Below are positions 1 through 9,762 of a DNA stretch of 45,014 nucleotides, piece by piece. The notes under the pieces are model-generated. The model ran no database searches. It was given only the letters and a program-made list of their open reading frames with translations, and was not told the DNA's origin. The translations under genes were made by a program, and so were the position numbers. The stretch lies in NCBI RefSeq assembly GCF_014378415.1, contig NZ_JACMNS010000040.1:1-45014 (forward strand). Reading direction: 5' to 3'. Numbering within the stretch: the stretch's first letter is position 1; each line of letters starts with the position of its first letter. This DNA comes from Aquabacterium sp. (GTDB lineage: Bacteria; Pseudomonadota; Gammaproteobacteria; Burkholderiales; Burkholderiaceae_C).

Positions 1-125
1 GAACCCCGAAAGGGGCCTGAAATCACGTTGGAAACGTCCAAAGCCATGAATTCCGGCTGAATTTGACCGTCATCGCGACATTCAAGCCCACGATAGCTGC
101 TGGGTGTGCGTGAAGCGGTCATTGA

Positions 126-341
126 TCAGCAGCTCCCTAACTCATGCCTCATCTTGGTGGGTTGACTGGCGAGATGCCAATAACAGTTGGCCTCAACTTC
201 TGCTGGAGGGATGCAACCGTTGGGTTCAAGCAGCCGGTTATGGTTGAACCAAGCCACCCATTTCAGCGTAGCCAGCTCGACAGATTCCTTGGTTTTCCAT
301 GGTGCCCGCCGATGGATCAATTCAGCCTTGTAGCGCCCATT
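126..341 (-). pseudogene. IS3-family transposase (OrfB), C-terminal fragment
   Basis: The minus-strand translation ends with a stretch typical of the C-terminus of IS3-family OrfB transposases: an NGxYKAE-IHRR-PW segment, then VAWFNHNRLLEPNG and IPPAEVE, which lies just after the DDE catalytic core in that family. Only about 70 residues match. Upstream, from about 342, the reading frame continues as unrelated low-quality sequence, so the catalytic core and OrfA are missing. No inverted repeats of an intact element could be recognised at either side. This is a dead remnant marking past insertion and recombination at this edge of the window. The family call is from remembered motif similarity. 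Confidence 0.75.
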
Positions 342-713
342 TGAAGACGCAGGGATCGAAGCCGAGCAGCCGGGTCGGCGCAGTTTTGATGGTTCTGCTC
401 TGGATAGGAGTCGGCACTGTGTTCTGGATTTGGCTTGAACAGCGGTGGTCTTAGCCATCGTCAGTTGCCCGCTACAGTTTGCACTGTGCCTCCTGTTCTT
501 CCTCCCTGAGAAGGCCTCGCGCGATACAGCGTGAAGGATTTAAATCCCCAGCCTTGCGGCCATGGCGCTTCTTCATCACGATAGGCTCGTCATCGTGCGT
601 CGAAGGCCTTCCCCTGTTGTCTTGCCCACCGCCCTTTCCACAGTTGAGTAAACTGTGTTGTTAGGTAACCAGGTTCGCAGTGCCATGGCGCCGGACCGTA
701 CACGCGAGCGTCC
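342..713. other. Non-coding stretch between IS remnant and hybrid kinase
   Basis: No convincing gene is seen here. The short open frames on both strands have atypical composition for this genome and no recognisable motifs. It presumably holds the promoter of the downstream kinase, but no clear -35/-10 pair was found. The first 125 bases are likewise unassigned, apart from a four-base-pair CCCC/GGGG stem at about 4-15. Confidence 0.4.
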
Positions 714-3700
714 ATGAATCGAAATGACCAGCCAGCCTCCGATTCGGACCCCCAGGCCTTCCTGAAGGGGGGCGGCGAGATGGGAGGCCTGATCCGGTCG
801 ATGGACTGGTCAATGACCTCACTGGGGCCTGTTGTCCAATGGTCGCAGAGCTTGCGAACGACCGTCAGCATCTGCCTAGCTTCAGACCTGCCCATTTGCA
901 TCATCTGGGGTCCAGGCCTTGTCCAGCTTTACAACGACGGCTATAGGCTCATTTGCGGCGACAAGCATCCCAGGTCGATGGGGCAGAACTTTCCCGACTG
1001 CTGGAAGGAAGCGTGGCCGGTCATCGGCGAGGCGCACGACTCGGCTCTGGCTGGCAACACGGCCTTCCTAGAGACACAGCACATCTTCCTCGAACGGTAC
1101 GGGTACCTGGAGGAGTGCTTCTTCACATTTTCGTTCAGTCCCATCCGGGGCGAGACCGGGCTGGTCGGCGGCCTGTTCCACCCTGTCATCGAGATGACGA
1201 GCAAGGTGATCAGCGAGCGGCGAACACGCGCGCTCCGTGACCTCGCTGCCCGCACAAGCAAAGCAAAGACTGTTGACGAAGCCCTGGCCTTGTCAGCCCA
1301 GACACTCTCTGAATACGATCTGGACCTGCCCTTCGTCCTTCTCTATGCACTGGAACCCGACGGCCACCAAGCCCGCCTGGTCGGCACAACCGGCCTGAAG
1401 CCGAATGGGGCGGCCAGCCGAAGCACGGTCGATCTGGACGTGCCGGAACAAGCTGTCTGGCCATTGAGCGAAGTTGTTCGTTCCGGGACAGCGGTGCAGG
1501 TAGACCAGGTGGGGCAGCGGGTCGGCCCGGGCTTCGTCGGCCCCTATCCCGAGCCGCCAACCGCGGCATTGGTACTGCCGATCATTCCGCCAGGAGCGAC
1601 TCGTGCCGCTGCGGTCTTCATTGCCGGGGTCAGCTCTCGCTTGCCAATGAGCGAGGCCTACCGAAGCTTCTACGACCTTGTTGCTTCAGGCATCACCACC
1701 GCCGTCGCCAATGCCCGTGGTCATGAAGAGGAACGGCGGCGGAGTGAAGCGCTGGCTGAGTTGGACCGTGCCAAGACCGCCTTCTTCTCCAACGTCAGCC
1801 ACGAGTTCCGCACGCCACTGACGCTGATCCTCGGCCAGGTCGAGAACTTGCTCGCGCACAGCCGCACTGACCTGACCCCGAACGCCGCAGCCCAGCTCGA
1901 AGTCGTGAATCGAAACGGGATGCGGCTGCTTCGCCTGGTCAACTCGCTGCTCGACTTTTCTCGCATTGAGGCCGGGAGGGCCCGTGCCGCATATCAACCG
2001 GTAGACCTTGCCGCTTTTACGGCCGAACTCGCCAGCGTGTTTCGTTCCGCCGTCGAGCGAGCCGGCCTGGCGCTTACAGTCGATTGCCCACCCCTGGACC
2101 AGCCGGTCTACGTGGATCGGGAGATGTGGGAGAAGGTGGTCCTGAACCTGTTGTCCAATGCTTTCAAGTTCACCTTCGAAGGTGAGATCGCCGTTACCCT
2201 CCGTCAGGTAGGCCGCGCTGCCGAATTGGTCGTGCGCGATACCGGCACGGGCATTCCGGCAGCCGAAATTCCCCGGCTGTTCGAGCGGTTCCATCGTGTT
2301 GAAAATGCCCGAGGGCGCACCCATGAGGGAAGCGGCATCGGGCTGGCCCTCGTGCAAGAACTGGTCAAGCTGCACGGCGGCGCGATCACCGCAGAGAGCG
2401 AGTTTGACAGAGGAACCACCTTTCGCGTCTCGATCCCGCTCGGCACCGAACACCTTCCTCGCGAACAACTCGGGGGTGGCGATGTCGCCGCCCAACCCAA
2501 AACGGAGGCAAGTCCGTTCGTGCAAGAGGCGTTGCGCTGGTTGCCGGAGGGCGACCCGCCCCACGCTCCAGGTGCGGAGTTGCCATCACCAGAAGATCTG
2601 CTTGCCTCTGCTTCGTTGTCCCCGCGGATCGACGCCAACCGGCCCCTCGTGCTGGTGGCCGACGACAATCTCGACATGCGCCAGTACCTCGAGCGGCTGC
2701 TAAAGGGGCAGTACCACGTTGAGGCTGTGCCAGACGGGGAGGCAGCGCTGGCAGCGGTGCGCCGCCAGCTTCCCGACCTCATTTTGACGGACGTGATGAT
2801 GCCCCGGCTGGACGGTTTTGGCCTGTTGAAGGCGCTGCGTGCCGATCCCCGGACAGCAGACGTGCCGGTCATCCTTCTGTCGGCCCGTGCAGGTGAGGAA
2901 AGCCGAATCGAGGGAATGGAGGCAGGTGCCGACGACTACGTCGTTAAGCCGTTCAGCGTCCGCGAGCTGGTTGCACGCATCGATGCGCAGGTGCTCAGGC
3001 AACGACTTCGCGCCGCTGAGCGCTTGCAGGCAGATCGGCTCACCGAAGTATTCGCTCAGACTCCCGTCGGAATCGCCGTCTTGCGCGGCAACGAGCACCG
3101 GTTCGAATTCGTCAACGATGCGTACCTGCAATTGCTCGATGGACGAGCTATACAAGGCCTGCCGATTCGCGAGGCCCTGCCGGAGTTGGCGGGACAAGGA
3201 ATTTACGAGTTGCTGGACAACTGCCTGGTCACCGGCGAAGTTTTTCAGGCGCGCTCCATGCGCTTAATGGTCGATGACGGATCCGGGACCCGCAAAGAAC
3301 GCTTTTTCGACCTTGTCTACCAGCCAACCCTCGGACCCGACGAGCGTGCGGTGGGCGTCGTGGTCGTGGCCTATGACGTCTCTAAATTGACCGAAGCCCG
3401 TCGCGAGGCCGACCGGGCCAATCGCGCTAAAGACGAGTTTTTGGCCATGCTCGGGCATGAGTTGAGGAACCCGCTCTCGCCGATCACCACGACACTCCAC
3501 GTGATGCGCATGAAGTCGCCCCAGGTGTTTCAGGTCGAGCGCGCATTGCTCGAGCGCCAGGTGGGCCATCTGGTCCGGCTTGTCGACGACCTACTGGACG
3601 TATCTCGCATCGCATCGGGCAAGATGGAGCTGCGCCTGGCCAGTATGGATCTGCGAACCGCAGTTGCAATAGGCGTTGAAACCGCAAGCCCGGCGCTTGA

Positions 3701-4508
3701 GCGCCAACAGCACCGGCTCCTCCTGGAACTCGACAATCAGCCACTCTGGATCATGGGCGACGCTGCACGCCTGGCTCAGGTCGTCTCCAACCTGCTGGTC
3801 AACGCTTCCAAGTTCACACCGCCAAACGGCAAGATTCAGGTCCACGTTCATCGCGCCAGCAATAACCAAGCCGTGATCAAAATCATTGACAACGGCGTCG
3901 GCATTTCAGAGGAAATGCTTTCACAGGTGTTTGATATCTTCACGCAGGAGCGCCAAAGCGTCGATCGGGCTTCCGGCGGCCTCGGCCTCGGCCTGGCGAT
4001 TGTCAAGAGCTTGGTACGGTCTCACGGCGGTGAAGTCGTTGCACGAAGCCAAGGCATCGGCAAGGGCAGCACGTTCAAGATTTCGATACCTTTGATGGCA
4101 GGAGACGAGGATTCGGGCACGACGGATCATTGTTTGCCGGCACTCTTCACGAAGATGTCGGGCCGGGTCTTGGTGGTCGATGACAACCAAGATGCTGCCG
4201 AAACGTTGGCCCATGCGTTGGCCGCAAGCGGGCTGCAGATTCAAACCGCTCCGGACGGGCCAAGCGCTCTGGAACTCGCCAAGTCGTTTCAACCGGACTT
4301 TGCCATCTTGGATATCGGCCTGCCAGTGATGGATGGCTACGAGTTGGCAAAGCTCCTGAAGATTGCGCACCCTTCCTTGATCAGGATTGCCTTAACAGGC
4401 TATGGCGCAAAGAGCGATGCGGTGGAAGGGAAATGCTTTGAAGCCCGGATGCTGAAGCCTGTCGATTTGCCGGCCCTGCTTTCGCTACTTGAACTCCTCC
4501 GGAACTAG
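714..4508 (+). CDS. Soluble double hybrid sensor histidine kinase (PAS-GAF-HK-REC-PAS-HK-REC)
   Basis: A 1264-residue signalling protein with no membrane segment, so probably cytoplasmic. Approximate domain order: PAS-like sensor (40-180, with the LGP..W.QSLRT and WGP.L..LYND..R wording of large PAS/GAF hybrid kinases), GAF (180-335), HisKA with phospho-accepting His near 362 (SNVSHEFRTPL), HATPase (465-585), receiver 1 (640-755, ADDN and LTDVMMP with acceptor Asp near 689), second PAS (775-890), second HisKA (MLGHELRNPL, His near 914), second HATPase (1015-1125, GGLGLGLAIV) and receiver 2 (1145-1260, VVDDN and LDIGLPVMDG). Two complete kinase/receiver sets in one chain suggest an internal phosphorelay. 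No cognate DNA-binding regulator is adjacent, so the output is unknown. It lies between an IS remnant and a gene fragment, in DNA that looks less GC-extreme than the T6SS region, suggesting transfer. Start is the ATG at 714; the SD is weak. Confidence 0.9.
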   Translation: MNRNDQPASDSDPQAFLKGGGEMGGLIRSMDWSMTSLGPVVQWSQSLRTTVSICLASDLPICIIWGPGLVQLYNDGYRLICGDKHPRSMGQNFPDCWKEAWPVIGEAHDSALAGNTAFLETQHIFLERYGYLEECFFTFSFSPIRGETGLVGGLFHPVIEMTSKVISERRTRALRDLAARTSKAKTVDEALALSAQTLSEYDLDLPFVLLYALEPDGHQARLVGTTGLKPNGAASRSTVDLDVPEQAVWPLSEVVRSGTAVQVDQVGQRVGPGFVGPYPEPPTAALVLPIIPPGATRAAAVFIAGVSSRLPMSEAYRSFYDLVASGITTAVANARGHEEERRRSEALAELDRAKTAFFSNVSHEFRTPLTLILGQVENLLAHSRTDLTPNAAAQLEVVNRNGMRLLRLVNSLLDFSRIEAGRARAAYQPVDLAAFTAELASVFRSAVERAGLALTVDCPPLDQPVYVDREMWEKVVLNLLSNAFKFTFEGEIAVTLRQVGRAAELVVRDTGTGIPAAEIPRLFERFHRVENARGRTHEGSGIGLALVQELVKLHGGAITAESEFDRGTTFRVSIPLGTEHLPREQLGGGDVAAQPKTEASPFVQEALRWLPEGDPPHAPGAELPSPEDLLASASLSPRIDANRPLVLVADDNLDMRQYLERLLKGQYHVEAVPDGEAALAAVRRQLPDLILTDVMMPRLDGFGLLKALRADPRTADVPVILLSARAGEESRIEGMEAGADDYVVKPFSVRELVARIDAQVLRQRLRAAERLQADRLTEVFAQTPVGIAVLRGNEHRFEFVNDAYLQLLDGRAIQGLPIREALPELAGQGIYELLDNCLVTGEVFQARSMRLMVDDGSGTRKERFFDLVYQPTLGPDERAVGVVVVAYDVSKLTEARREADRANRAKDEFLAMLGHELRNPLSPITTTLHVMRMKSPQVFQVERALLERQVGHLVRLVDDLLDVSRIASGKMELRLASMDLRTAVAIGVETASPALERQQHRLLLELDNQPLWIMGDAARLAQVVSNLLVNASKFTPPNGKIQVHVHRASNNQAVIKIIDNGVGISEEMLSQVFDIFTQERQSVDRASGGLGLGLAIVKSLVRSHGGEVVARSQGIGKGSTFKISIPLMAGDEDSGTTDHCLPALFTKMSGRVLVVDDNQDAAETLAHALAASGLQIQTAPDGPSALELAKSFQPDFAILDIGLPVMDGYELAKLLKIAHPSLIRIALTGYGAKSDAVEGKCFEARMLKPVDLPALLSLLELLRN

Positions 4509-4539
4509 TGCCGTGTCCCGCTGATACGTGAACAAAGTC

Positions 4540-4564
4540 GATTCAATTTTTCGAGGATTGAATC
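4540..4564. repeat. Inverted repeat downstream of hybrid kinase
   Basis: GATTCAAT (4540-4547) is the exact complement of ATTGAATC (4557-4564), with a nine-base loop. An overlapping pair, CCGCTGAT (4519-4526) and ATCAGCGG (4562-4569), shares the right arm. No U-rich tail follows, so this may be the end of a lost element or a weak terminator. It sits exactly where the HerA-like fragment begins. Confidence 0.45.
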
Positions 4565-4780
4565 AGCGGTGGCAGTCCATTTGAACGGCTGGCAGACCAA
4601 AGCTATGTGGCTCGTCTACTTCCAGACACGCTTGACAACCTATGCGAGAAGTTGCCCACGCTAGGTGCTGGCGAGGCTTTGCTTATCGGTGAAGCGGTTG
4701 TCATGCCCTCGTTGGTTAAAGTTGAGCCCTGCAATCCAGGCCCCGGAAGTACCGTTTTGAAACTATGTTTTGAATTTTGA
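4562..4780 (+). pseudogene. HerA/DUF87-type ATPase, C-terminal fragment
   Basis: This frame is open from just after an in-frame TGA at 4559 to the TGA at 4778. It encodes about 72 residues matching the C-terminal end of HerA/DUF87 hexameric ATPases: SPFERLADQSYVARLLPDTL, then a LPTLGAGEALLIGEAVVMPS segment and a V-EPCNPGP-ST tail. In that family the L...GEALxVGEA.xxPS pattern follows the RecA-like ATPase core. Walker motifs and any start codon are absent, so this is a truncated relic. Such ATPases are common in anti-phage loci (HerA with SIR2 or nuclease partners), so this may be the scar of a lost defence gene. The left break coincides with the inverted repeat at 4540-4564, and the right end abuts the metallo-beta-lactamase-fold gene. 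Family call is from motif memory. Confidence 0.6.
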
Positions 4781-5445
4781 GACTTTGTTATCCGCGTCCT
4801 TGTCGCCCCACCATTTTCCACCGCCTAACCATCCCAGTCACCCGATTCGCCCAGAACGCCAGCCTTGTCTGGTGCGATGAAACCAACCACGCCGCCCTGA
4901 TCGACCCCGGCGGCGACATCCCCGCCCTCATGGCCCCCATCCAGGCCCTGGGCTTGAACCTCAAGGCCCTGTGGCTCACCCACGCGCACATCGACCACGC
5001 AGGCGCCACCGGCACCCTGGCGCGCGAGCACACGCTGCCCATCGAAGGCCCGCACCCTGGTGATTAGTTCTGGATCGACTCCCTGCCCCAGCAATCGCAA
5101 ATGTTCGGCTTTCCACCAGCCGAGCAGTTCAGCCCCACGCGCTGGCTCACCGATGGCGACACGGTTCAGATCGGTCACTGCACCCTGCAAGTGCTGCACT
5201 GCCCCGGCCACACGCCGGGTCACGTCATCCTGTTCGAGCCCACCACGCGCCACGCCTTCGTGGGCGATGTGCTGTTCGCCGGCGGCATTGGCCGCACCGA
5301 TTTCCCGCAAGGCAACCACGCCCACCTGATCCACGCCATCAAGCACAAGCTGCTGCCGCTGGGTGACGACGTCACCTTCACGCCCGGGCATGGCCTAGAG
5401 AGCACCTTGGGCGAAGAGCGCCAGTACAACCCTTACCTGGTCTGA
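4777..5445 (+). pseudogene. MBL-fold (YcbL/GloB-like) hydrolase with in-frame amber codon
   Basis: A metallo-beta-lactamase-fold hydrolase of the small single-domain YcbL/glyoxalase-II-like group. It shows the metal-binding THAHIDHAG (HxHxDH) motif, HCPGHTPGH, GDVLFAGGIGRTDFP and a C-terminal TPGHG His. An in-frame TAG at 5065-5067 splits it: the frame reads ...GPHPGD, stop, FWIDSLPQQ. Family members typically have a Gln there (DxQFWID), so a single CAG-to-TAG change explains it. The 5' end is also odd: no ATG exists in frame, only a TTG at 4777 or an ATT at 4813 just before FHRLTIPV, and no SD is visible. The original start was probably lost at the junction with the HerA-like fragment. Its stop directly abuts the convergent M48 gene. 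Likely inactive unless the amber codon is suppressed. Confidence 0.8.
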
Positions 5446-6294
5446 TCAACGGGCCTGATCAAAGCGCTGCGCGGGCTTCTCAGCCCGCTGGTACAGCGGC
5501 ATCACCTTGGGCAAGCTGGCCTGGATGTCCTGGATGCGCGTGCTGCTGGCCGGGTGGGTGGACAAGAACTGTGGCGGCGCGCCCTTGCTGGCCTCGCCCA
5601 TCTTCTTCCACAGGGTGAGGCCGGCACGCGGGTCGTAGCCCGCGCGCGCGGCCAGCTCCATGCCCACCAGGTCGCCTTCGGTTTCATCCTTGCGGCCAAA
5701 GCTCAGGCTCAGCAAGCTGCGGCCCGCGTTCAACACCATGTCACCCGTGCTGCCCAGGCCCAACAGGCTGGACAGCAAGCTGGCGCCCAAACCCGTGGCC
5801 GCTGATTTGCCCATTTGCTCGCGCGCATGTTCGCGCAGCGCGTGGGCCATCTCGTGGCCCATGATCATGGCCACCTCGTCGTCGTTCAACTTCAGCTGCT
5901 CCAAGATGCCGGTGTAGAAGGCGATCTTGCCCCCGGGCATGCAAAAAGCATTGATCTCTTTGGACTGCAGCACGTTGACTTCCCAGCGCCATTGCGCAGC
6001 GCGCTTGTTCCACTCCAGCGCGTGGGGGATCAAACGCCGGGCGATGGCGCGCACACGGATCACCTGCGGGTGGTTGTCGGGCAGCAAAGCGTTCTGGGCC
6101 TTGGCCTGGGTGGTGAGCTTCACGTACTGCTGCGCCGCCATTTGCTCCACCTGGTCCGCCGACACCAGGCGCGACAGGCCTGATTGCTTGCCCACCTCCA
6201 CGCCTTCGCGCGCCTGCGCGCCAAAACTGCACGCCACCAGAGACAGCAACACGGCCGCCCTCACCATCTGAACAGACTTCATTCGTTTATCCAT
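5446..6294 (-). CDS. M48-family metalloprotease, exported
   Basis: A 282-residue zinc metallopeptidase of the M48 (Ste24/HtpX-like) family. The zinc motif is HEMAH (in GHEMAHALREHAREQ) and the third ligand is the Glu in the downstream ETEGDLVGMELAARAGYDP segment. The C-terminus has the LSTHPASSTRI wording typical of LoiP/YcaL-like envelope proteases. The N-terminus is a signal peptide; LVACSFGAQA could be read as a lipobox with Cys or an ordinary signal-peptidase site ending AQA, so it is either a lipoprotein or a periplasmic protein. Expected role is envelope protein quality control. It starts 7 bp after the upstream MFS gene and is probably cotranscribed with it. The ATG at 6282 is an alternative start. 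Confidence 0.88.
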   Translation of the reverse strand: MDKRMKSVQMVRAAVLLSLVACSFGAQAREGVEVGKQSGLSRLVSADQVEQMAAQQYVKLTTQAKAQNALLPDNHPQVIRVRAIARRLIPHALEWNKRAAQWRWEVNVLQSKEINAFCMPGGKIAFYTGILEQLKLNDDEVAMIMGHEMAHALREHAREQMGKSAATGLGASLLSSLLGLGSTGDMVLNAGRSLLSLSFGRKDETEGDLVGMELAARAGYDPRAGLTLWKKMGEASKGAPPQFLSTHPASSTRIQDIQASLPKVMPLYQRAEKPAQRFDQAR

Positions 6295-6301
6295 GTTGAC
6301 A

Positions 6302-7819
6302 TTAACGCTCGTCGGAGCGATTCAGCATACGGCGCACCGCCGGCAGCAGCAAATAGGCTGGAAACGACAGCCAGAACGTCAAGAAGAAGAACGAGGCGTA
6401 GCCCATTTGCTCTACCCCCAAACCGCCAGCCCAGCCCGCCACCGCGCGTGAGAACGCGAAGATGGACGACAGGATGGCGTATTCCGTGGTGGCCCGCGCC
6501 TTGTGGGTGATGCCCATCAAAAAGGCCAGGAACGCGCCCGTGCCCAAGCCGCCCGTGAAGCTTTCCAGGCCACTGGCCGCGTACACCACCAACTGGTATT
6601 GCGGATCGACCATGCCCGGCAGGGCGTTAGGCACATACCAGGCCGCCGCCGCGTAGCCCAGGTTGGACAGCGCCTGGGCCAGCCCCAGCACCCACAAGCC
6701 CTTGAAGATACCGGCGCGGTCCACGTACCAGCCGCCCAACAGCCCCCCGGCGATCGACAGGCCCAGGCCTACATTGACGCTGACCAGGCCGATCTGGGTA
6801 GGCGTGAAGCCCGCGTCCACCCAGAAGGGCTTGACCATGAAGCCCATGGCCGCATCCCCCAGCTTGAACAGCAAGATGAACAACAGCACCGCCAGCATGC
6901 CCGGCCGTGCCAGCAGGCTGACCCAGGCGCCAAACACGGGCCCGTCGGCCAAGGCGTGGGCTTGGGGGCCACGGGCGGCCGTCACCATCAGGCTCGCGCC
7001 CGCGAACATCAAGCCCACCGGCACGGCCCCTTTGAACCACCAGGTGCCCGACACCGCCTGCACCCACGTCCAGTCAAAGGTTTTGCCCAGCGGCGCCAGG
7101 GCCGGCCACAGCAGGCCCGCCATCACCAGGGCCAGGGCCAGCAGCCACAAGGGTTGCTGGCGCAGCACCAGCCACTCGCGCGCCGAAGCCCCTGGCGGGC
7201 GCGCGGCCCGGGGCGGTTGCTTGGGCGCCAACAGCACCGCCACGCCGTTCATCAACATCAGCACAGCGCCCAGACCATAAGCCGCCGCCCAATTGGGCTG
7301 CCCAGGCGTGCCCATCCAGCCTGCAGCCACCAACAAGCCCCCTGCCGCCAACATGCCCACGCGGTAAAAACCAATCCGCAAGCCATTGGCCACACCGTAC
7401 TGCCCTTGCGCCAATTGCTCGATCGTGTAGCCGTCGGTGGCGATGTCGTTGGTGGCCGACAAAAACGTGAATACCGCCAACAGCACCCAGGGCCAGGTCT
7501 CGCCCTGTCCCAGGGCCTGCGGGTTCATGGCCAACGCGGCCAGCACGGCGGCCATGCCCAGGTTGGCCACAGACATCCACAGCCGGTGGTGCCGCCAGGC
7601 GTCCACCAGGGGCGCCCATAAAAACTTCACGGTCCAGGCCAGGCCCAGCAAGCTCAGCAGCCCGATTTCGGCCGGGCCCACCCCCGCCTGGCGCAGGTGC
7701 ACCGGGAACAGATCGAAGAACAAGCCCAGCGGCAAACCCTCCGAGAAATACAGCAGGCCGACCCAAAACATCAGGCGGCGGGTGGTCGGGGGCTTGGCAA
7801 CGGCGGCGGGAAAACTCAT
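6302..7819 (-). CDS. AmpG-like MFS transporter
   Basis: A 505-residue polytopic inner-membrane protein with about 12-14 hydrophobic helices. The first segment (FWVGLLYFSEGLPLGLFFDL followed by LLSLLGLAWTVKFLWAPLVD) resembles the AmpG/PAT branch of the major facilitator superfamily, which imports anhydro-muropeptides and related solutes. LSATNDIATDGYTIEQL in the fourth helix region also fits that branch. The substrate cannot be decided from sequence; peptidoglycan recycling is plausible. It is the first gene of a two-gene minus-strand unit with the M48 protease and is divergent from the chemoreceptor at 7976, with 156 bp between them. Confidence 0.8.
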   Translation of the reverse strand: MSFPAAVAKPPTTRRLMFWVGLLYFSEGLPLGLFFDLFPVHLRQAGVGPAEIGLLSLLGLAWTVKFLWAPLVDAWRHHRLWMSVANLGMAAVLAALAMNPQALGQGETWPWVLLAVFTFLSATNDIATDGYTIEQLAQGQYGVANGLRIGFYRVGMLAAGGLLVAAGWMGTPGQPNWAAAYGLGAVLMLMNGVAVLLAPKQPPRAARPPGASAREWLVLRQQPLWLLALALVMAGLLWPALAPLGKTFDWTWVQAVSGTWWFKGAVPVGLMFAGASLMVTAARGPQAHALADGPVFGAWVSLLARPGMLAVLLFILLFKLGDAAMGFMVKPFWVDAGFTPTQIGLVSVNVGLGLSIAGGLLGGWYVDRAGIFKGLWVLGLAQALSNLGYAAAAWYVPNALPGMVDPQYQLVVYAASGLESFTGGLGTGAFLAFLMGITHKARATTEYAILSSIFAFSRAVAGWAGGLGVEQMGYASFFFLTFWLSFPAYLLLPAVRRMLNRSDER

Positions 7820-7890
7820 CCGGGGATTCTAGGGAGACCTGAATGCACAGAATGCAGGGCGCATCCCCCATATTTTTGGCTTTTGCCACT

Positions 7891-7917
7891 TCAGCTTGCG
7901 CGGCAAGATGCCGATAG
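7891..7917 (+). promoter_or_regulatory. Candidate sigma-28 (FliA) promoter for the chemoreceptor
   Basis: GCCGATAG at 7910-7917 matches the FliA -10 consensus GCCGATAA in seven of eight positions. TCAGCTTG at 7891-7898 sits exactly 11 bases upstream and is a partial match to TAAAGTTT. The position about 60 bases upstream of the chemoreceptor start, and class-III motility control of chemoreceptors in general, support the call. Confidence 0.6.
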
Positions 7918-7975
7918 CGTCAGGAGTCACCCATGAATTGCGCCTGACAAGGGCGCCCGCCCGGAGGCAGAAGTA

Positions 7976-9733
7976 ATGAATTTTCGTACCAAAATCTGGA
8001 TGTTGCCGCTCAGTGCGGGCGCCGTGTTCGTCGTCGGCGTGGCAGTGAGCTTCTTCGTGGGGGAGCAAACCTCACGCGGGCTCAAGCACCTGGAAGCCAT
8101 CGACAGCCCGCACAGCGAGTACGTGCTGGCCGTGGACCGCAGCACCGACCAGCTCCGGCTGACCTTGCAAACGGCCGCCGCCGAAGGCGATCCAGACCGC
8201 ATCAAGGACACCGACACCATGGTCGCCAGCGCCCAAGCTGGCCTGGCCGCCATGCAGAAGCTGAATGGCAAGGAAGCCGTGGCCAAGGAGCTGGACGCCG
8301 CCTTCAACGCCTACCAAGCCTCCGCCATTGGCGCCACACGGGCCTTGCTGACCAAGGCGCCTCCGGGCGACCTGGTCGCGCAGATGCAATCGTCGCAAAC
8401 CGTGCTCAGCAAGCTGCTGAACACTCGCAAGACGCAGGCCAAAGCCGCCATCGCCGAAGCCCAGACCAATGCCAAGAACGGCGTCAACACCAGCCTGTGG
8501 GTGTCGGTCATCACCGGCGCCATCGTGCTGGGCGTGCTCGGCGTGGCCTCGGCGGCCATCGTCAAATCCGTGTGGGGCGACCTGGGCGACGAGCCCACCA
8601 CCCTGCGCGACCTGGTCAGCCGCATCGCCGGAGGCGACCTGGACCTGACCATCCAGCCCAACCCTGGCGACAACACCTCGCTGCGCGCCTCGGTCGTCAA
8701 CATGACCACCCGCCTGCGCGACACCATCACCCTGATCCGCAACGCCACCGATTCGATCGCCACGGCCTCGCAAGAAATCGCCAGCGGCAACCTGGATTTG
8801 TCAAACCGCACCGAGAACACCGCCTCGAACCTGGAGAAAACCGCCAGCTCGATGGGCGAATTGACCGGCACGGTGCGCCAAAGCGCCGACTCGGCCCGCC
8901 AGGCCAACCAATTGGCGTCCGGCGCGGCCACGGCCGCCGTGCGTGGCGAGCAAATCGTCTCGCAAGTGGTGTGCAACATGTCGGAGATCAGTGTGGCCAG
9001 CCGCAAAATCACCGAGATCATCACCGTGATCGATGGCATCGCCTTCCAGACCAACATCCTGGCCTTGAACGCTGCAGTGGAAGCCGCCCGCGCCGGCGAA
9101 CAAGGCCGTGGCTTCGCGGTGGTGGCGGGCGAAGTGCGCTCGCTGGCCCAACGCAGCGCGCAGGCCGCCAAGGAAATCAAGACCCTGATCAACGCCTCGT
9201 CCGAGAAGGTCGATTCGGGATCCAAACTGGTGCAAGACGCCGGCAACTCGATGACCGAAATCATGACCAGCGTGAACCGCGTGTCGGACATCATTGGCGA
9301 GATCAGCGCGGCCTCGACCGAACAAAGCATCGGCATCGGCCAGGTCAACCAGGCGGTCACCGAGCTGGACCAGATGACGCAGCAAAACGCCGCGCTGGTA
9401 GAGCAGTCCGCTGCCGCAGCCGAAAGCCTGAAGGACCAGGCCGGGCGCCTGGCGCAAGCGGTGTCGGCCTTCAAGTTGGGCAGCCACCACGCCGCCAAAC
9501 ACCCGCTGGCTGCCTCCCCGGTGAACGCCCACGTCGAAGCCAGCACGGTGATCGCCAAGGCCCAGACCACGGCACGGCACACGCCCACCACGGCATCACG
9601 CGCCACGGCCAAGCCCACCCCCGTCAGGGCCGCGTTGCCCAAAACGGCCGCGCCGATGAGCGCACCGGTGGTCACCGCCAGCGCCAGCAAAAACGCCGCA
9701 CCCCCATCTGACAGCGATTGGGAAACCTTCTAA
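7976..9733 (+). CDS. Methyl-accepting chemotaxis protein
   Basis: A 585-residue chemoreceptor. The N-terminal membrane helix (about 8-30) is followed by a periplasmic four-helix-bundle-like ligand domain, a second membrane helix (about 170-195), a HAMP segment and the long cytoplasmic coiled coil. The highly conserved hairpin tip is seen as [20 protein letters not shown] followed by [22 protein letters not shown]. The C-terminus is Ala/Pro/Thr-rich and ends DSDWETF, resembling the xWxxF pentapeptide that tethers CheR/CheB in other receptors. The ATG at 7976 has GGAGG about 9 bases upstream. The ligand is unknown. A FliA-type promoter and a strong terminator make it a single-gene unit. Confidence 0.93.
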   Translation: MNFRTKIWMLPLSAGAVFVVGVAVSFFVGEQTSRGLKHLEAIDSPHSEYVLAVDRSTDQLRLTLQTAAAEGDPDRIKDTDTMVASAQAGLAAMQKLNGKEAVAKELDAAFNAYQASAIGATRALLTKAPPGDLVAQMQSSQTVLSKLLNTRKTQAKAAIAEAQTNAKNGVNTSLWVSVITGAIVLGVLGVASAAIVKSVWGDLGDEPTTLRDLVSRIAGGDLDLTIQPNPGDNTSLRASVVNMTTRLRDTITLIRNATDSIATASQEIASGNLDLSNRTENTASNLEKTASSMGELTGTVRQSADSARQANQLASGAATAAVRGEQIVSQVVCNMSEISVASRKITEIITVIDGIAFQTNILALNAAVEAARAGEQGRGFAVVAGEVRSLAQRSAQAAKEIKTLINASSEKVDSGSKLVQDAGNSMTEIMTSVNRVSDIIGEISAASTEQSIGIGQVNQAVTELDQMTQQNAALVEQSAAAAESLKDQAGRLAQAVSAFKLGSHHAAKHPLAASPVNAHVEASTVIAKAQTTARHTPTTASRATAKPTPVRAALPKTAAPMSAPVVTASASKNAAPPSDSDWETF

Positions 9734-9762
9734 GCGCTGCCCCTCGCTCCGCGCCCCGCTCA

